64,000 nucleotides of DNA from Mactromeris polynyma (lineage: Eukaryota > Mollusca > Bivalvia > Venerida > Mactridae), in contig JASFXZ010000016.1 in assembly GCA_032209605.1 (NCBI GenBank), positions 10,168,001 to 10,232,000 of the forward strand, given 5' to 3'. The notes beneath the pieces are model-generated. The model was not told the DNA's origin, made no database searches, and saw only the letters and a program-made list of their open reading frames with translations. Shown piece by piece: positions 48,330-61,400 of the stretch; position 1 is the first letter of the stretch; each line of letters begins with the position of its first letter. Position numbers and translations under genes: made by a program.

Positions 48330-50260
48330 TTGTTTTTTAAGAATTGATGTTATGACATCAAAATATCTGCTTGCTTTCTCATAATACCATTGTCTAAATT
48401 ACTGAATAAAAAAGTAATTTTTGTGATACAGAAAACATCATCATAAACTTATCTGGCTGAGGAACATATTAGACCTGAAATCATTTAGACTAATTGTAAA
48501 TCTCAAAGAAAAAATGCATTTTTTTTACGTAAGCATTTTTTTCTCTCAGAAAACATGATGTATCATGGTAATACTGTGTGCTTGTTCAATGAGTACTCTA
48601 TTCTGTTCTATTCCACAAGCTTTTAATCTTTGTTTCATACTGTAAGGAGTCGCTATTGATTTTTCTAGTAAATTGTGGCACTCATACTGTGAGACTGAAG
48701 TTCTACATGGGTTGCTACGGCAACCAGTTAGAACCGATTTACTAGCTTTCGATTGGTCGAGCATTTTCTAGGAAAAATAGAAATTGTTCAATTCACCAAG
48801 ATGGAGAGAAGTTACTGAGGAAATATACTTGGGTAATATTAGCAGTTGATTATAAATATTTTGTCGGAGGCTAGAAAGGACTGGTTTGTTTCATTCATGT
48901 ATGTGTTTGATAAATATTTATTTGTAGAGCTGAGCTAAGTTGGTTTATACATCTTTCAAATTGATAACATTGTTTTCTGAAAGTTGTTTAGTTATTTTAT
49001 TAATATGGTACACCATATTGATTTGTTGATGCTTTGAAACCAGTTTGGTTTATTTTAGGACATAAACACATCAGGTTTCTCTTGCGTTAGATCTGAACTA
49101 GTGTTTTGTAATGTTCAATCATCTGGTTCTCAAAAGTTTGAGATGCATGTGAGGTATTAGGATCATGTTGTGTCCCTCCGTCTGTCTGTATGTCCATCCC
49201 TTCATCATTTCCTTCAAAATACTTCAAATACAGAACTACTTGATAGATTTCAAGCCAATTTGGCTAGAGACATCCTTTTATGTTTGGGATTCAAAATTGT
49301 ACATATAATTACATAGTTCTGACCCTGGCCCTGTTGGGGCTAAGGGAGATAGGGGTCACTAAATTTAAGAAGTCATTTTCTGTTACAAACTTTCTACTTC
49401 AAGGCAACTGAATGTAATTTAACTAAGTGTCAGTACGACTTGGAACATCCTGATCTTACAGTAGAGATTAAATTGATTTATTGTGCATTCAACCTTAACT
49501 GGCTTATTAATTAACCTGGAACATTAACGGTATACATATGATATATACGGAACTTAGTCTTGTTTATTTATAGAACTTTTATTATAACTACATTTCATTG
49601 ATTTTCTTACTGATTCACATTTAATTAATTATTGTGAGTGTGTTAACATTGATTTTCTCGTGCAAAAATTCTTGAGTTTATTTATAGGCAGGCACTCTGC
49701 ATTGAATTCCTCGTGCATTGAAACATAGCTTATATCACATAACAAGTATTCAGTTGATTTTCTTGCACATAATTTTTTCGGATTATTTTAATTATGTTTT
49801 GAATTGATGATAAATTCATACAAAGTGTGAGGTAGTCAATGTTTGGTTTGATATTAGATAGAAAGATGGATGAACATATTTCCATACATGGTTGTCATGT
49901 CATGGCTTACATGGCAAAACAACAAATGAATAAAATGATTAGATTATTAGGCCATCCTTAAAAATTTGTTTGTTTGCAGTAACCCGTGAAAAATACATGT
50001 ACCGCAACTCAACTTATTTTTTCAAGTTCGTCGATGAAAATTTTGTTAGACCTTTTTGCCATTGCAGTACTAACTAAAAGAACCTACCTAACCACTGTTA
50101 AAATTCCGGGTCGCGTAACTGCAAACAAAATTTGTTTAAGAATGGCCTTACATAGTATTTGTACAAAATGATTTATGGGTGAGTGTTATATGAGCTACAA
50201 TATACTTGTTTCAAACTCTTGTTTGAATTTTGCCTCCGGGTAAGACTGTATGTTCTGTTG
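48330..50260. other. Intronic sequence with one dispersed-repeat-like stretch
   Basis: Mostly unique AT-rich sequence in CSRNP intron 1. At 49140-49390 text such as GTGTCCCTCCGTCTGTCTGT and GACCCTGGCCCTGTTGGGGC looks like an old dispersed element. No gene seen. Confidence 0.45.
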
Positions 50261-50261
50261 A

Positions 50262-50345
50262 GGTGTGTTTGAGGCCTTTGCGGGTTTGAACTAACAACCA
50301 CTGGGTTGGGCGGGTGGCACCTTATCTGCTACACTACCACTTCCC
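50262..50345 (-). mobile_element. tRNA-like SINE head, minus strand
   Basis: Minus-strand text CCGGGAAGTGGTAGTGTAGC resembles an A-box region and GTTAGTTCAAACCCGC a B box about 45 bp downstream. Body not defined. Confidence 0.5.
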
Positions 50346-51132
50346 GGATGTGAGATTAAAAAATGACTTATTATATAATTACTTATAATGCTTGATTCAT
50401 GGATGTCAACCACATATTGCACGAAAGATGACTTGACAAGAATCTCTCATAAATGCTATTGTGGTCCTCAGAAAATTATTACGCATGGATAGACATGCAC
50501 ATGGTATCAAAACTTAGATAATAAGACTAATAGCAAAATTATTGTACTTGGCTGATGATAAATGATTAAGCAACAGTAACAAAAGTGTTTCACCAGTCTA
50601 ATGATGTATTTTTGAAAAATGATTTTGAATCTAAAATTGATTAATTAATGTTTGGCAATTTGACCTATCAGTTGCTTTCAAGTGAAAAACAAAAAGTTAA
50701 TATTAATTATTTGGTTTGTCTGTTAACCTGTTATTTTCGTCTGTAAATAATTTATGACAGTAAATTGATTTTCATTTTAGTTTAATAATTAAATCAATAT
50801 TTTATGATAAATCATAGGTTATAAATATTCTTGTAGTAAATGAATATTTATAAGCTAGTATTGATGAACTATTTTATTTTTATATTTGTTTTGAAAAATA
50901 ACTTGTTTACATCAGTACATCATTATAGAAAGATTTTTAAAATGGTTTTGTACCAGCAATCAATATTGATAACTTATTACGCTGAAAGTAAATACATGTA
51001 ATGGTTCGTTTTGTTGGCTTTTCTTTGAAATACAAGATTTCTATGAGATTGAGAAACTGTCCAAATCTTGCATATTTTTGGTATATACATTTGAAATTAA
51101 ATAATGTGGTTGAGTTTAGACTTGAAGCTAGA

Positions 51133-51434
51133 TATGCCCCTATTTGTGCACCTCTACGCAAGTGGGTGCATTAGTAATCCACTCTTTCCTTTTGTAACTG
51201 AAGGTCACTTGTTCTATCTCTTTGGTAACTTCTCAGAATTCTGGAGTATTGTTGAATACGTAGAAACCTGGTAACTGCAAATGAAAGGGTATTTTTTTCA
51301 TATTTTTACACATTATTGTAGGAGAAATTCTCCAAAAAGTTACCAAAGAGATAGAACAAGTTACCTTCAGCTACCAAAGCAAAGAGTGGGTAACTATAAT
51401 GCATGCACTTATACTGAAGTGCACATTTAGGGCA
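51133..51434. mobile_element. Hairpin MITE with about 105-bp arms
   Basis: The left arm (from CCCCTATTTGTGCACCTC to TCTTTGGTAACTTCTCAGAA) is mirrored by the right arm (TTCTCCAAAAAGTTACCAAA to GTGCACATTTAGGGC) around a loop of about 80 bp. Related short copy at 55647-55733. Confidence 0.8.
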
Positions 51435-51679
51435 ATATATGCTTGAAGCTACCCGGGCACAAAATGAAGTCAATTTGTTTTCAGTTTCCAAAATTAACAC
51501 AGGAAATGGTTTATCATTTACTGTTGTGCTGTGAGAATGCCCCCTTGTACCCCCTTGTACTCCCTGCAGTTGTAAGATAGCAGCCTTGGCTACATGCCTA
51601 GTGTTATGCACAGAATATCGGTACTTTAGATTTTGAAAATATCTTTGCTGTAACTGTAGGAGTTGTAAGTGTAGGAGTT

Positions 51680-51999
51680 GAAAAAATTCTGGTAATAGTT
51701 TAGACTGTATGTAATGAATTCTGGTAATAGTTTAGACTGTATGTAATGAATTCTGGTAATAGTTTAGACTGTATGTAATGAATTCTGGTAATAGTTTAGA
51801 CTGTATGTAATGAATTCTGGTAATAGTTTAGACTGTATGTAATGAATTCGGGTAATAGTTTAGACTGTATGTAATGAATTCTGGTAATAGTTTAGACTGT
51901 ATGTAATGAATTTGGGTAATAGTTTAGACTGTATGTAATGAATTCGGGTAATAGTTTAGACTGTATGTAATGAATTCGGGTAATAGTTTAGACTGTATG
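51680..51999. repeat. 32-bp minisatellite, left part
   Basis: Ten copies of GTAATGAATTCTGGTAATAG plus TTTAGACTGTAT, with TTCGGG/TTCTGG variants. Interrupted at 51999 by the 849-bp element. Confidence 0.94.
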
Positions 52000-52848
52000 C
52001 AGGGCTCTCACTAGGCTGAAATTTTTGGGAGAAGTGACTTCTCCCTCCAGTCAAATTAGGGAGAAGTGGGGAGACTTAAGGAGAAGTGATCATTTTTGGA
52101 ACATCAATATGAGCGTCATTACCAGTTTGTTTGGATACACTTTCTGATTGCAACAAAAATGAATGTTTTCTAATAGGTCCCACTATCGGACCAATTCCCC
52201 AAGCAAAATATAGCATTTCCCAATCAGAAAAAAAAATCCCAATCGGAAGTACCTACGAAAATTCTCTATCGGGGCCGCATATAATTACCGGCAAGTCGCG
52301 AAATAAACATCAAAACAATGCATTCGGATATTCTCCGATTTCATCGTGTATTAATATATAACATGTGATGATCGCCGACTTTCGTTTTATAAACGTTTAT
52401 CTTGATTGAACAGCATCACAAAAATGTCGCAAGTAGTAAATATTACTGCATACAAATAAGAAAGACAGATTCTAAGGGATCGAAAACGGTAAATTCCATG
52501 TTTGATACAGCGTCGAGTGCCCCTCTGTCAGAACTTTCTGAGCGAGTCCTATGGTTATTCAACTTATTTATGCTGGCGATGAACATCGCACTGATCAAAT
52601 CCCTCAATGTAAAGTTTGTTTATATTCCGAATCATGTTGGTTTATTTTACGTTTTGAAGACAAACTTTTCTGGCTAATTGTATTGTTTTGTGTGCGGGAA
52701 CGCTCCGCCTACCACTCGATGATTGACAGTGTCTGTAACTTCGCCAAAATTGTCGGCGAAGTCAATTTCGCTTTGATCTAGCAAATGGGCGAAGTCTCAC
52801 CATTTTAGGCGACCACTTCGCTCAAGTCGCCCCCTAGTGAGAGCCCTG
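52000..52848. mobile_element. hAT-like 849-bp element inserted in a minisatellite
   Basis: Perfect 16-bp ends CAGGGCTCTCACTAGG / CCTAGTGAGAGCCCTG. The host unit reads AGACTGTATGTAATG; the insertion leaves GTATG on both sides (51995-51999 and 52849-52853), a 5-bp duplication. Subterminal GAAGT/ACTTC words repeat near both ends. The short frames inside have no transposase features, so it is non-autonomous. Confidence 0.85.
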
Positions 52849-53150
52849 GTATGTAATGAATTCTGGTAATAGTTTAGACTGTATGTAATGAATTCTGGTA
52901 ATAGTTTAGACTGTATGTAGTGAATTCTGGTAATAGTTTAGACTGTATGTAATGAATTCTGGTAATAGTTTAGACTGTATGTAATGAATTCTGGTAATAG
53001 TTTAGACTGTATGTAATGAATTCTGGTAATAGTTTAGACTGTATGTAATGAATTCGGGTAATAGTTTAGACTGTATGTAATGAATTCGGGTAATAGTTTA
53101 GACTGTATGTAATGAATTCGGGTAATAGTTTAGACTGTATGTAATGAAAT
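52849..53150. repeat. 32-bp minisatellite, right part
   Basis: About nine and a half copies of the same unit as 51680-51999, continuing in register after the insertion. Confidence 0.94.
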
Positions 53151-53154
53151 TTGG

Positions 53155-54214
53155 AATTACATTACACAAACACTGTAAAGTGAATTTTTTGGACTGGTTT
53201 CGTAGTCCTTGACATTAGCACTTAATGTGGCTAGAATTTTGTTTGCAGTTTGCATATATTAAATGTTTGATGCTAATCTGTTGAAACTTAAACTGTAATA
53301 TTAATAATAATAATAAAAAAATCATAACAATTATACATAGACCATTAATTTTACTTTGATATTATTCTAATAGCAATTATTAAATTTGTGACGTTTGCTT
53401 ATAAATATGTCATGATATATAAAGAACAATGTAAGAACATAAAGTCACACTATGAAGTTATGATGTCATAACGTCTACATACCGGTATGTTTTTATCAAA
53501 GAAACAATGGAAAGTTTGCCTGTTTACGAATACGGGAGTTACTACAGTTTGCTTAAACCAGAAAGATTTTGATTGAATTGTATAAACCATCAGCATGTTG
53601 ATCGAAAATATTAATTATTATACATGATTAGCAAAGTTTGGTTGGTTTGTTGGAATCACTTCCTAAGTGGATTTCCTGTTATCGTCTGCATAATTCTTGT
53701 GTCAGTTAATGTAACATGCACTCAATGCCTGCATCTTGTACATGTATGTATGTATTAACTCAATGATACTTATGATTGTTTATGGCATTGATCAGTTACG
53801 ATTATCTTTGGCATGGAAAACATTGTTTGTTTCCTTTAATCTCACCAACCCAATTCTTTCTCCCAAACCAGTCCCATCGTTTTGGTTAAGTCAGAAATTT
53901 TGAATGCTGTATATGTTAACCCTCTCTGTCTATGCAAACAATTGAATTCCAGTCAGTAACTCGTGGAAGAATGGTCTGATTCAGTTTATATTGGACACAA
54001 GGGTAGGATAACAAGTTAGTCATGTTGGATTTCGGTTTCAGTCCACAATGAGGAGTTACAGCCCTTTTAAAAGCCCATAGCCGAAAACTGTGTTAGAGAT
54101 TCGATCAAATGAAGTTTTTGGTCTTTCATGACGATTCCTAAGTATTGCGCAACATTGATTGCTTCACTGCTCCTCTTATCTTGTAAGTAAACTTTAACTG
54201 TTTTATTTCTTCAG
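53155..54214. other. End of CSRNP intron 1, no recognised feature
   Basis: Unique AT-rich sequence leading to the acceptor at 54213-54214. Confidence 0.5.
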
Positions 54215-54412
54215 GTGAGACAGTCTGGCTAAGAATGATGTAAATTAACTAGGGGCCAGAAAAGGGCCTTTATTTGCAGAAGGCAAAGATGGCCAAGAGA
54301 AAGTTGGATGAAATTGATAATGACTATTTGTTGTCGTCGCCGGATGAGAATGATGATGGTGACAGTTGTGCAAGTCTGACGTCAACAAATAGCAGCACAG
54401 ACGTGCCAACAG
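54215..54412 (+). CDS. CSRNP: CSRNP exon 2 (leader plus first coding part)
   Basis: The acceptor TTATTTCTTCAG precedes 74 bp of leader, then ATG at 54289 (AAAGATGG context) and 41 codons starting [20 protein letters not shown]. Donor ACAG|GTAAAT, phase 1. Confidence 0.92.
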
Positions 54413-57400
54413 GTAAATTAAATTCTGTCATGTAACATAGTTAAGGGTAAAGGTCATCCTGGAATGAGGTTTTAACCTGCGTGCAAACTGAACATTTTAT
54501 CTGTTTCTTTATTTCAAGCTTTCATGACTTGTATTAGCAGCCTTTATATAAACATCAATGGACCATGACCTAATATATTTTATTGTATTCACTAGACGTA
54601 AATAGGGGAAAAGCTCTTGTTTGGTACATTTAGAACATATATATACAATTGTGATAATCGCTATAGATATCAAATAGCTGAAAATACCCTCTTATAAGAA
54701 AAGAACTTTCTAACAAGAAAAGACACATTAATTAGTGATGACCCTTGTGTTGTGTGGGTGTCAGTGGCATTGTATGAAATGTATACATTAAGAGAGGTGC
54801 AGTGGTCAAGGGGTCTAGTGCCTGACTCCTAATCTGAAGATTGTGAGTTTGAGACCCACAATAAGCGGGAATTGATCACGAGCTTCACAGTCCCTATACT
54901 TGGCACGAGTACTGGTTGGTAGCCAGGAAGCAGTCATCGTGTGAGTACTGGTTGGTAGCCAGGAAGCAGTCATCGTGTGAGTACTGGTTGGTAGCCAGGA
55001 AGCAGTCATCTAGAGTGATTTGTATAAGTTGTAAGAACTTGTTTCACAATCAATGTAAAACAAACAAGTTAAAACTAAAACTATTCATTAGTGCATATTT
55101 CCAAGCTGCTTCACATGTAGATTCGCTTTGGTTTACATTGTTACATGTTTATGATGTGTTTTCCAGGATCAAAACCAAAAAGGCAGAAAACCAAATCTGT
55201 AAAATTCCAAGGCGTAAATGTGTACTACTTCCCTCGAATGCAAGGGTTCACATGTGTGCCAAGCGAAGGAGGCTCAACACTCGGTATGAAACATTCCTCA
55301 TTGTTATACATGACTTACAGGTTTTGCCACTGCTAAATTAGTCTTGGTAATTTCATGTTTGCAGCAAAGTGAGTCTTTTCCAATATTATTTACAAAACAT
55401 TTAGCTGACCAGATGATTTGTCTCAATCTCACTAAATCTTTCATTTTGGCCTACTTTGATATTCAACAATTACAATTATCAATGAAAATAAAACATATAG
55501 GGAAATTAAGTCTGCCACTTTTTCTTTTTCGTATTATTAACAAAATAAGCAAAATGAATCTCTTAGTATGACCTTAAAGACAATATTTTCCACATAGACC
55601 ACTGAAGACATTATCTGAATTTTTATCACAATGTCCGTCCAACATATATGGCCCTAAATGTGCACCTCTGCACAAGTGTATGCATTAGTTACCCACTCTT
55701 TCCTATGGTAACTGAAGTGCACATATTGGGCCATATTTACTGTCCAATGGACCTACTGAACAAAAAGTTCATCATTTACTACCTGTTAATCATGGTCAAT
55801 ATGATACAGAATACTTCACCATTTACTACCTGTTAATCATGGTCAATATGATACAGAATACTTCACCATTTACTACCTGTTAATCATGGTCAATATGATA
55901 CAGAATACTTCATTATTAAGTACTTGTTAATCATGGTCAATATGATACAGAATACTTCACCATTTACTACCTGTTAATCATGGTCAATATGATACAGAAT
56001 ACTTCATTATTAAGTACTTGTTAATCATGGTCAATATGATACAGAATACTTCATTATTTAGTACTTGTTAATCATGGTCAATATGATACAGAATACTTCA
56101 TTATTTAGTACTTGTTAATCATGGTCAATATGATACAGAATACTTCATTATTTAGTACTTGTTAATCATGGTCAATATGATACAGAATACTTCACCATTT
56201 ACTACTTGTTAATCATGGTCAATATGATACAGAATACTTCATCATTTACTACCTGTTGATCATGGTCAATATGATACAGAATACTTCACCATTTACTACT
56301 TGTTAATCATGGTCAATATGATACAGAATACTTCACCATTTACTACCTGTTGATTATGGTCAATATGATACAGAATACTTCATTATTTAGTACTTGTTGA
56401 TCATGGTCAATATGATACAGAATACTTCACCATTTACTACTTGTTAATCATGGTCAATATGATACAGAATACTTCATCATTTACTACCTGTTGATCATGG
56501 TCAATATGATACAGAATACTTCACCATTTACTACTTGTTAATCATGGTCAATATGATACAGAATACTTCACCATTTACTACCTGTTGATTATGGTCAATA
56601 TGATACAGAATACTTCACCATTTACTACCTGTTGATCATGGTCAATATGATACAGAATACTTCACCATTTACTACTTGTTAATCATGGTCAATATGATAC
56701 AGAATACTTCACCATTTACTACCTGTTAATCATGGTCAATATGATACAGAATACTTCACCATTTACTACCTGTTGATCATGGTCAATATGATACAGAATA
56801 CTTCACCATTTACTACCTGTTGATCATGGTCAATATGATACAGAATACTTCACCATTTACTACCTGTTAATCATGATCAATATGATACAGAATACTTCAT
56901 CATTTACTACTTGTTAATCATGGTCAATAGTCATCTCGGAGTGATACTTGAAAAATACACTGGATCCCTTCTTCTCTATACCAAAAAAATTTTAGTCCTT
57001 AAAATGATTTACGAATTTGAAATTGTAGTCAATATTATGTATGAATATCATTTCAGGTATGAGTGAGAAGCACGTTCACCGTGAGAATTTTACTTTGTCC
57101 GAGTTTGCCAAAGAGCAGCGACGTCTTCATCGTGAGATGTTAGAGAAACAGCGTCAAGAAGGTAAATTGATGGAAGGCCTGGAAGCTCGTCTTGCGGAAA
57201 TGGAAGAGGAGGAAGAAGAGGGTTGTCATAGTGATGAAGACAGTGATTGGGAATTTGAGGACCTTGATGATTATTATTTTTTGCAACCTGTGTCTATCCG
57301 ACAGAGACGGATAATGTTGAGAAACAGCGGGGTGAAGAAAATCGACAACACAGAGAAGGACACTTGCAAAACGATACGTCAATCTCGGGAACAATGTGGA

Positions 57401-58654
57401 TGTGATTGTAAAATGTATTGTGATCCGAAGACTTGTGCATGTAGTTTAGCGGGCATCAAGTGCCAAGTAGACAGGTTGTCGTTTCCGTGTGGTTGTACCA
57501 AGGATGGGTGTGGCAATCCGACAGGTCGTGTTGAATTTAATCCTATACGTGTTCGAACACATTTTATTCATACTGTAATGAGGCTTGAATTTGAATCAAA
57601 ATGCGAAAAAACTTTCAAATCAAGTGATTCAGATAGTGATGATAAAGATTCCAACATTAATCTGTCACAGTTTAATAGTAATGAGCTCGGCTCGTGTAGG
57701 GACTGTCAAAATTCCGAATTCAGTCATGCGCTGATGCAGGAAATGGAATACGCGGCTTTAAATCGGGAACAGCAGAATCATGTGTCAAATTACGCCATGA
57801 CGAATTCATTCTCTCATGTTGGGAATAACATTAACAGTAATATGAATGGCATGTTTAAGCCTAACCAATCGTCGATGTCGTACACAAATCTCAACAGTAC
57901 ATCAAGTAACATGTATAATTCGGCGACAGAATTTTACAACGCAGAGAACACTACCAGTATGTACGATTTTCATAATCAAAAGGAAGAGAGCTCTTCATAC
58001 TCAGAAATGAGTGAAAGTTCAAACGAAGACGGAGTGTATACAAAATCATTCGGAAATATGTCCCGTTTTCAGACTGAGGCTAATTGTTCTCATAATGGTT
58101 TATCATTTTCACAAAATTCAAATGTGGATAAAAAATACGCAGGAGCTGCCGAACCAGCGTTTAAACTTCAACCTATTTCATCAATACTGAGTTCTGTTAA
58201 TGATACATTTTCTACTCAGAGTTCAACATTGTGGAATGCAGACAACAAATTAACAGAAAATCCTTCTTCGTCTAATTTAATCTCATCGTCAACCGCATCT
58301 TTACCGGACTGTTGCTACACCACAATGAACAACACGACGTCAGACAAAATTGCCGAGACGTGTCCTGGCATCTCTTCCCATATGAACAAAGACTCAAGTT
58401 CTACAACTGGCGATATTGGTGGTTTGATAACATCGGCCAGCGAATCAGATAATTTATCAGTGAGCAGTTTCTATGATTCTGACTCGTCGAACCATGCGAT
58501 AACGCCATCATGTTATGATGTTGACACTAATGAGAATGAGAAGAAAATACGAGAAACTATTGAAGTGGTTGCGCATAAATCGTGCGACGAATCCTCTGGA
58601 CCAAATTTTGGCGAAATCATAAAAGAATCTATCTTTGAAATAGTCTCCGCTTGA
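54289..58654 (+). CDS. CSRNP: Cysteine/serine-rich nuclear protein (CSRNP/AXUD1 family), 3 coding exons, 612 aa
   Basis: Exons 54289-54412, 55167-55283 and 57057-58654 join in phases 1 and 1 to 1839 nt. Vertebrate CSRNP1-3 and fly Axud1 are nuclear, transcription-factor-like proteins tied to Axin/Wnt, growth and apoptosis. Order in this protein: a Lys-rich N-terminus and Ser/Asp patch (1-41); KSVKF (51-55, fits RVxF) and [10 protein letters not shown] (60-69); a helical, Glu-rich stretch (about 90-145); a cysteine block (184-263) with [19 protein letters not shown] and [13 protein letters not shown]; a Ser/Asn-rich region; and a C-terminus ending [15 protein letters not shown], like the family's conserved end. 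Complete, with no break. Which vertebrate paralogue is closest cannot be told; invertebrates usually have one copy. Confidence 0.95.
54791..55080 (+). mobile_element. tRNA-headed SINE with internally triplicated body
   Basis: GTGGTCAAGGGGTCTAGTG is A-box-like and GTGAGTTTGAGACCCA B-box-like. The body continues through three tandem 36-bp units, then GAACTTGTTTCACAATCAAT and an A-rich tail. It lies in the intron between the first two CSRNP coding exons. Confidence 0.75.
54906..55018. repeat. 36-bp tandem repeat, 3 copies, within a SINE
   Basis: Three copies of GAGTACTGGTTGGTAGCCAG plus GAAGCAGTCATC. Related SINE pieces at 33.4 and 48.2 kb have this segment once. Confidence 0.92.
55167..55283 (+). 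CDS. CSRNP: CSRNP exon 3
   Basis: 117 bp, phase 1 to 1, with the family's early conserved block [19 protein letters not shown]. Acceptor TTTTCCAG, donor CG|GTATGA. Confidence 0.93.
55647..55733. mobile_element. Short hairpin MITE, loop-deleted copy
   Basis: TATATGGCCCTAAATGTGCAC faces GTGCACATATTGGGCCATAT; the interior shares GCATTAGTTACCCACTCTTT with the longer copy at 51133-51434. Confidence 0.7.
55763..56929. repeat. 47-bp minisatellite, about 25 copies
   Basis: Units contain TCATGGTCAATATGATACAG and AATACTTCACCATTTACTAC. TTAATC/TTGATC and CACCATTTACTAC/CATTATTTAGTAC alternate in blocks. It fills most of the intron before the main CSRNP exon and ends about 130 bp from its acceptor. Confidence 0.95.
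57057..58654 (+). CDS. CSRNP: CSRNP exon 4 (cysteine-rich domain and C-terminus)
   Basis: The acceptor ATTTCAG at 57056 is followed in frame by [20 protein letters not shown]; the stop codon TGA is at 58652-58654. It encodes the whole cysteine-rich block and the Ser/Asn-rich C-terminal half. Frame continuity with exon 3 shows that the ATG at 57041 is intronic. Confidence 0.95.
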
Positions 58655-61400
58655 AAATGCAATTTTTTAAGGAAATTTTGCGTTTTCAATTATATGCGAG
58701 CTATTCTTAAAATCTAAGTTTACTTTTATTTGACCAAAGCTTATTCAACTTACTGGTAGTTTGTAGTTTTTATTTATTGGTGTTTTGTATTTGCTGTTAG
58801 TGAAAAAATGTTATATACAACTTTGTGCATTTATTGTGAACAAATTTTTGTAATCTTTAATGTAGGCGGGCCTGATCAAAATAACTAAATTCTCTAGTCT
58901 TAAGTGTCAGTCCATTTAGTGTTTTCTATGTAATACCTTTTTGCCACTAAATCTCGATATTTGTGTTCTCTATTTTTGTTAATTGAGAACAATTAATGAA
59001 CATTAATTGGAACTAATTGGGTGTGCCAATTTGACTGCTCATCAACAAAGTGTAACTCAGTTTTTAATACAACTAATTTTTGAAATGATGAAAATAAGAG
59101 GAAAACAGTATTGCTCCAAAAAAGGGCTGGCCCTTTTGAACATTTCTTCCTGAACAAATATTTACCTCCATAAGAAAGAGTACCATTGAAAATAAACACA
59201 AAAATGACTTGAAAATAAAGTAAAATATGGGTTTTGCCTAACCAAGAAATTTAGCTTGAATATCATGTAGAAGTATATTATATATATAGACTGTCGGTGG
59301 GTTTTTGCTGATATATTAATTGAACCTGACAGGATCTGGCAATTTGCCAAAATTTCTTCTCAGAGAGACATTGTATTGTTTTATATAGATCTACTACAAA
59401 CACATTTTGTATGACTTGTGCATTTTCTCTATCTGGGTAAATTTGTCTGAATTTTGTCTATTTTTTTAAGTAAGTAATGATTTTTTTTGTATTTTAACGA
59501 ACTTTGATATGGCTTTTGATAACTAGTTGTTATTTTTACCTTTATGGAAATAATAGGGCAAACTGCGTCGGGTAGAATTGAAGGCAATTTCAGGTATTGC
59601 ATGATTTGTCTGACCACACAACATGTCTGGAAAAATTCACTTGGTCAATAAAAATTGAAAAAAATAGAATAATCAAAAATATTTTTTTGTCATTTCAAGG
59701 CTGATTCTAGGTGATATTGAAATGGAAATAAAAAAAGCAGCAATACTGAAGTTTTCACTGTATTCTTACTTGTTGAATGATTTTCAATTCAAATTTTAAT
59801 CCCTCTCCAAAATTGATATTTTTGTACGAAAAATGCATTTATTCTCAATTTGCATGAACATTTTGTGAATTGAAGTATTTTGGAAAATCATATCAATCAT
59901 TTTGATGATGGTAACTGAAATCAACATTACCACAGTCACCATGACATTTTATCTGTTAACAATCACTATTTTTACATACTGTGGTAATTGCATCAAGTTA
60001 CGTTGTATTTATTTTCTAGGATTGTTTATTTTTGTAAAGGAATCTTTTACTGAAGTTAGATCTGACTTTTTGTAGAACATCTCTCATTTGCTTAAAAATG
60101 TTTACAATTCAGGGGTCTCTCTCCATCTTGGGGGACAAGTGCCTGTGCCCTTCGACAGTCAATTTTCGGTGATTATCCTTTTCCAGGGGAATTTTTGTTC
60201 ATAAAAAAAGATTCTGCTATGCACTGATGCAGGTGAATAAGTTGATTAAATAAAATGTTTATAACTGTGTCTAAATTGAAAAAGAAGTCGCCAAGTTGCT
60301 AGTTTGTAGGAGTTACGTAAATTCTTATTTTCAGGAGGATATTGTCTTGACTGGAGGGAAAACATACCTTTTGAATGGGGATGGTATGAAATATTGGCAC
60401 TAAAATTCGGAGATCAAGACCCCTGCAATTTTTTGTATTGATCAAAAGTTCCTTCTTAACATTGGACCTTTTCACTTACAAATCTGGGGGTGTTATACAT
60501 GTAGTAAACTATACTGTATCTTGGGTGTGATCCGTGCATCCATATATTCATTTCTGTTCAGTTATTTTGTCATTAGTAATAATTCTGACTTGAATTCTTG
60601 TATTTTTCTTTAAGATACTGAAGTTTTCATAAAACTCTGTATTTCAATTGCTGCTATTTTCAACAATCGGCCTAATTTTAGGACATAAGTAGTTCGATAT
60701 TTTGTCAAGGGAGACAACTCGAGTTTCTATTTGTTTTTTTCATGACATGAGTTACCTTTCTTGCTAATTCTGTAACATTGTGTTCTTCAATATATATTTT
60801 TTGCTTTGTGGATTCGTCTTATGTATGTGAAAATTAATTTTACAAAAAAAATGTACAGTTGATGTAAATGTTGTATGGTCTATTTATATGTATGTGTGTG
60901 TGCTAATACACACGTATCAAAACTTGGAACAATGAAATGGATATTTTATACATTGTGCGATTTGATTAAAATATGTCTATCAGAATTGTACAGAATTTTA
61001 CATGCAAACTGTCATATCATTTATACATGTTTCATATGTATGATAATGATATTGAAATGCACTGTGTGCAATAAGGCCAAATCATTAAGATACTGTTTCC
61101 CGTCCCTAATCGACCAGATATGAAAACGGAAAAGCTAGTGTCATGATTACATTAAGATATTTTTATGTGATTTATGTTTTATTAATTATGAAATCGAGGC
61201 AAAATCATTCTCTGGGAAACCATTTTCATATCTACACTAGTATCCAATTTTCACTATATTCGCAAGTCAAACAAAAAATAACAATCGTTAAAATATGGTG
61301 CAAGCATTGCGCGATTCCTTGCCTAAATTTTTACTTATGTTTTTGTCATCCTTTGTTGACATAAGTACACACTGTGAACTGGTTAGAAGAATAAAAGTAC
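58655..61400 (+). other. CSRNP 3' untranslated region (extent uncertain)
   Basis: AT-rich sequence with no coding features. AATAAA hexamers at 59647, 60249 and 61390 are candidate polyadenylation signals; the choice cannot be made from sequence alone. Repeated ATTTA words could affect mRNA stability, as expected for an immediate-early-like gene (inference). Confidence 0.5.

Noticed and set aside
52402..52781. Two overlapping frames inside the 849-bp element as a transposase
   Set aside because: Too short, overlapping, and without any recognisable transposase motif.
57140..57394. An 84-codon antisense frame
   Set aside because: It is the reverse of the CSRNP coding exon.
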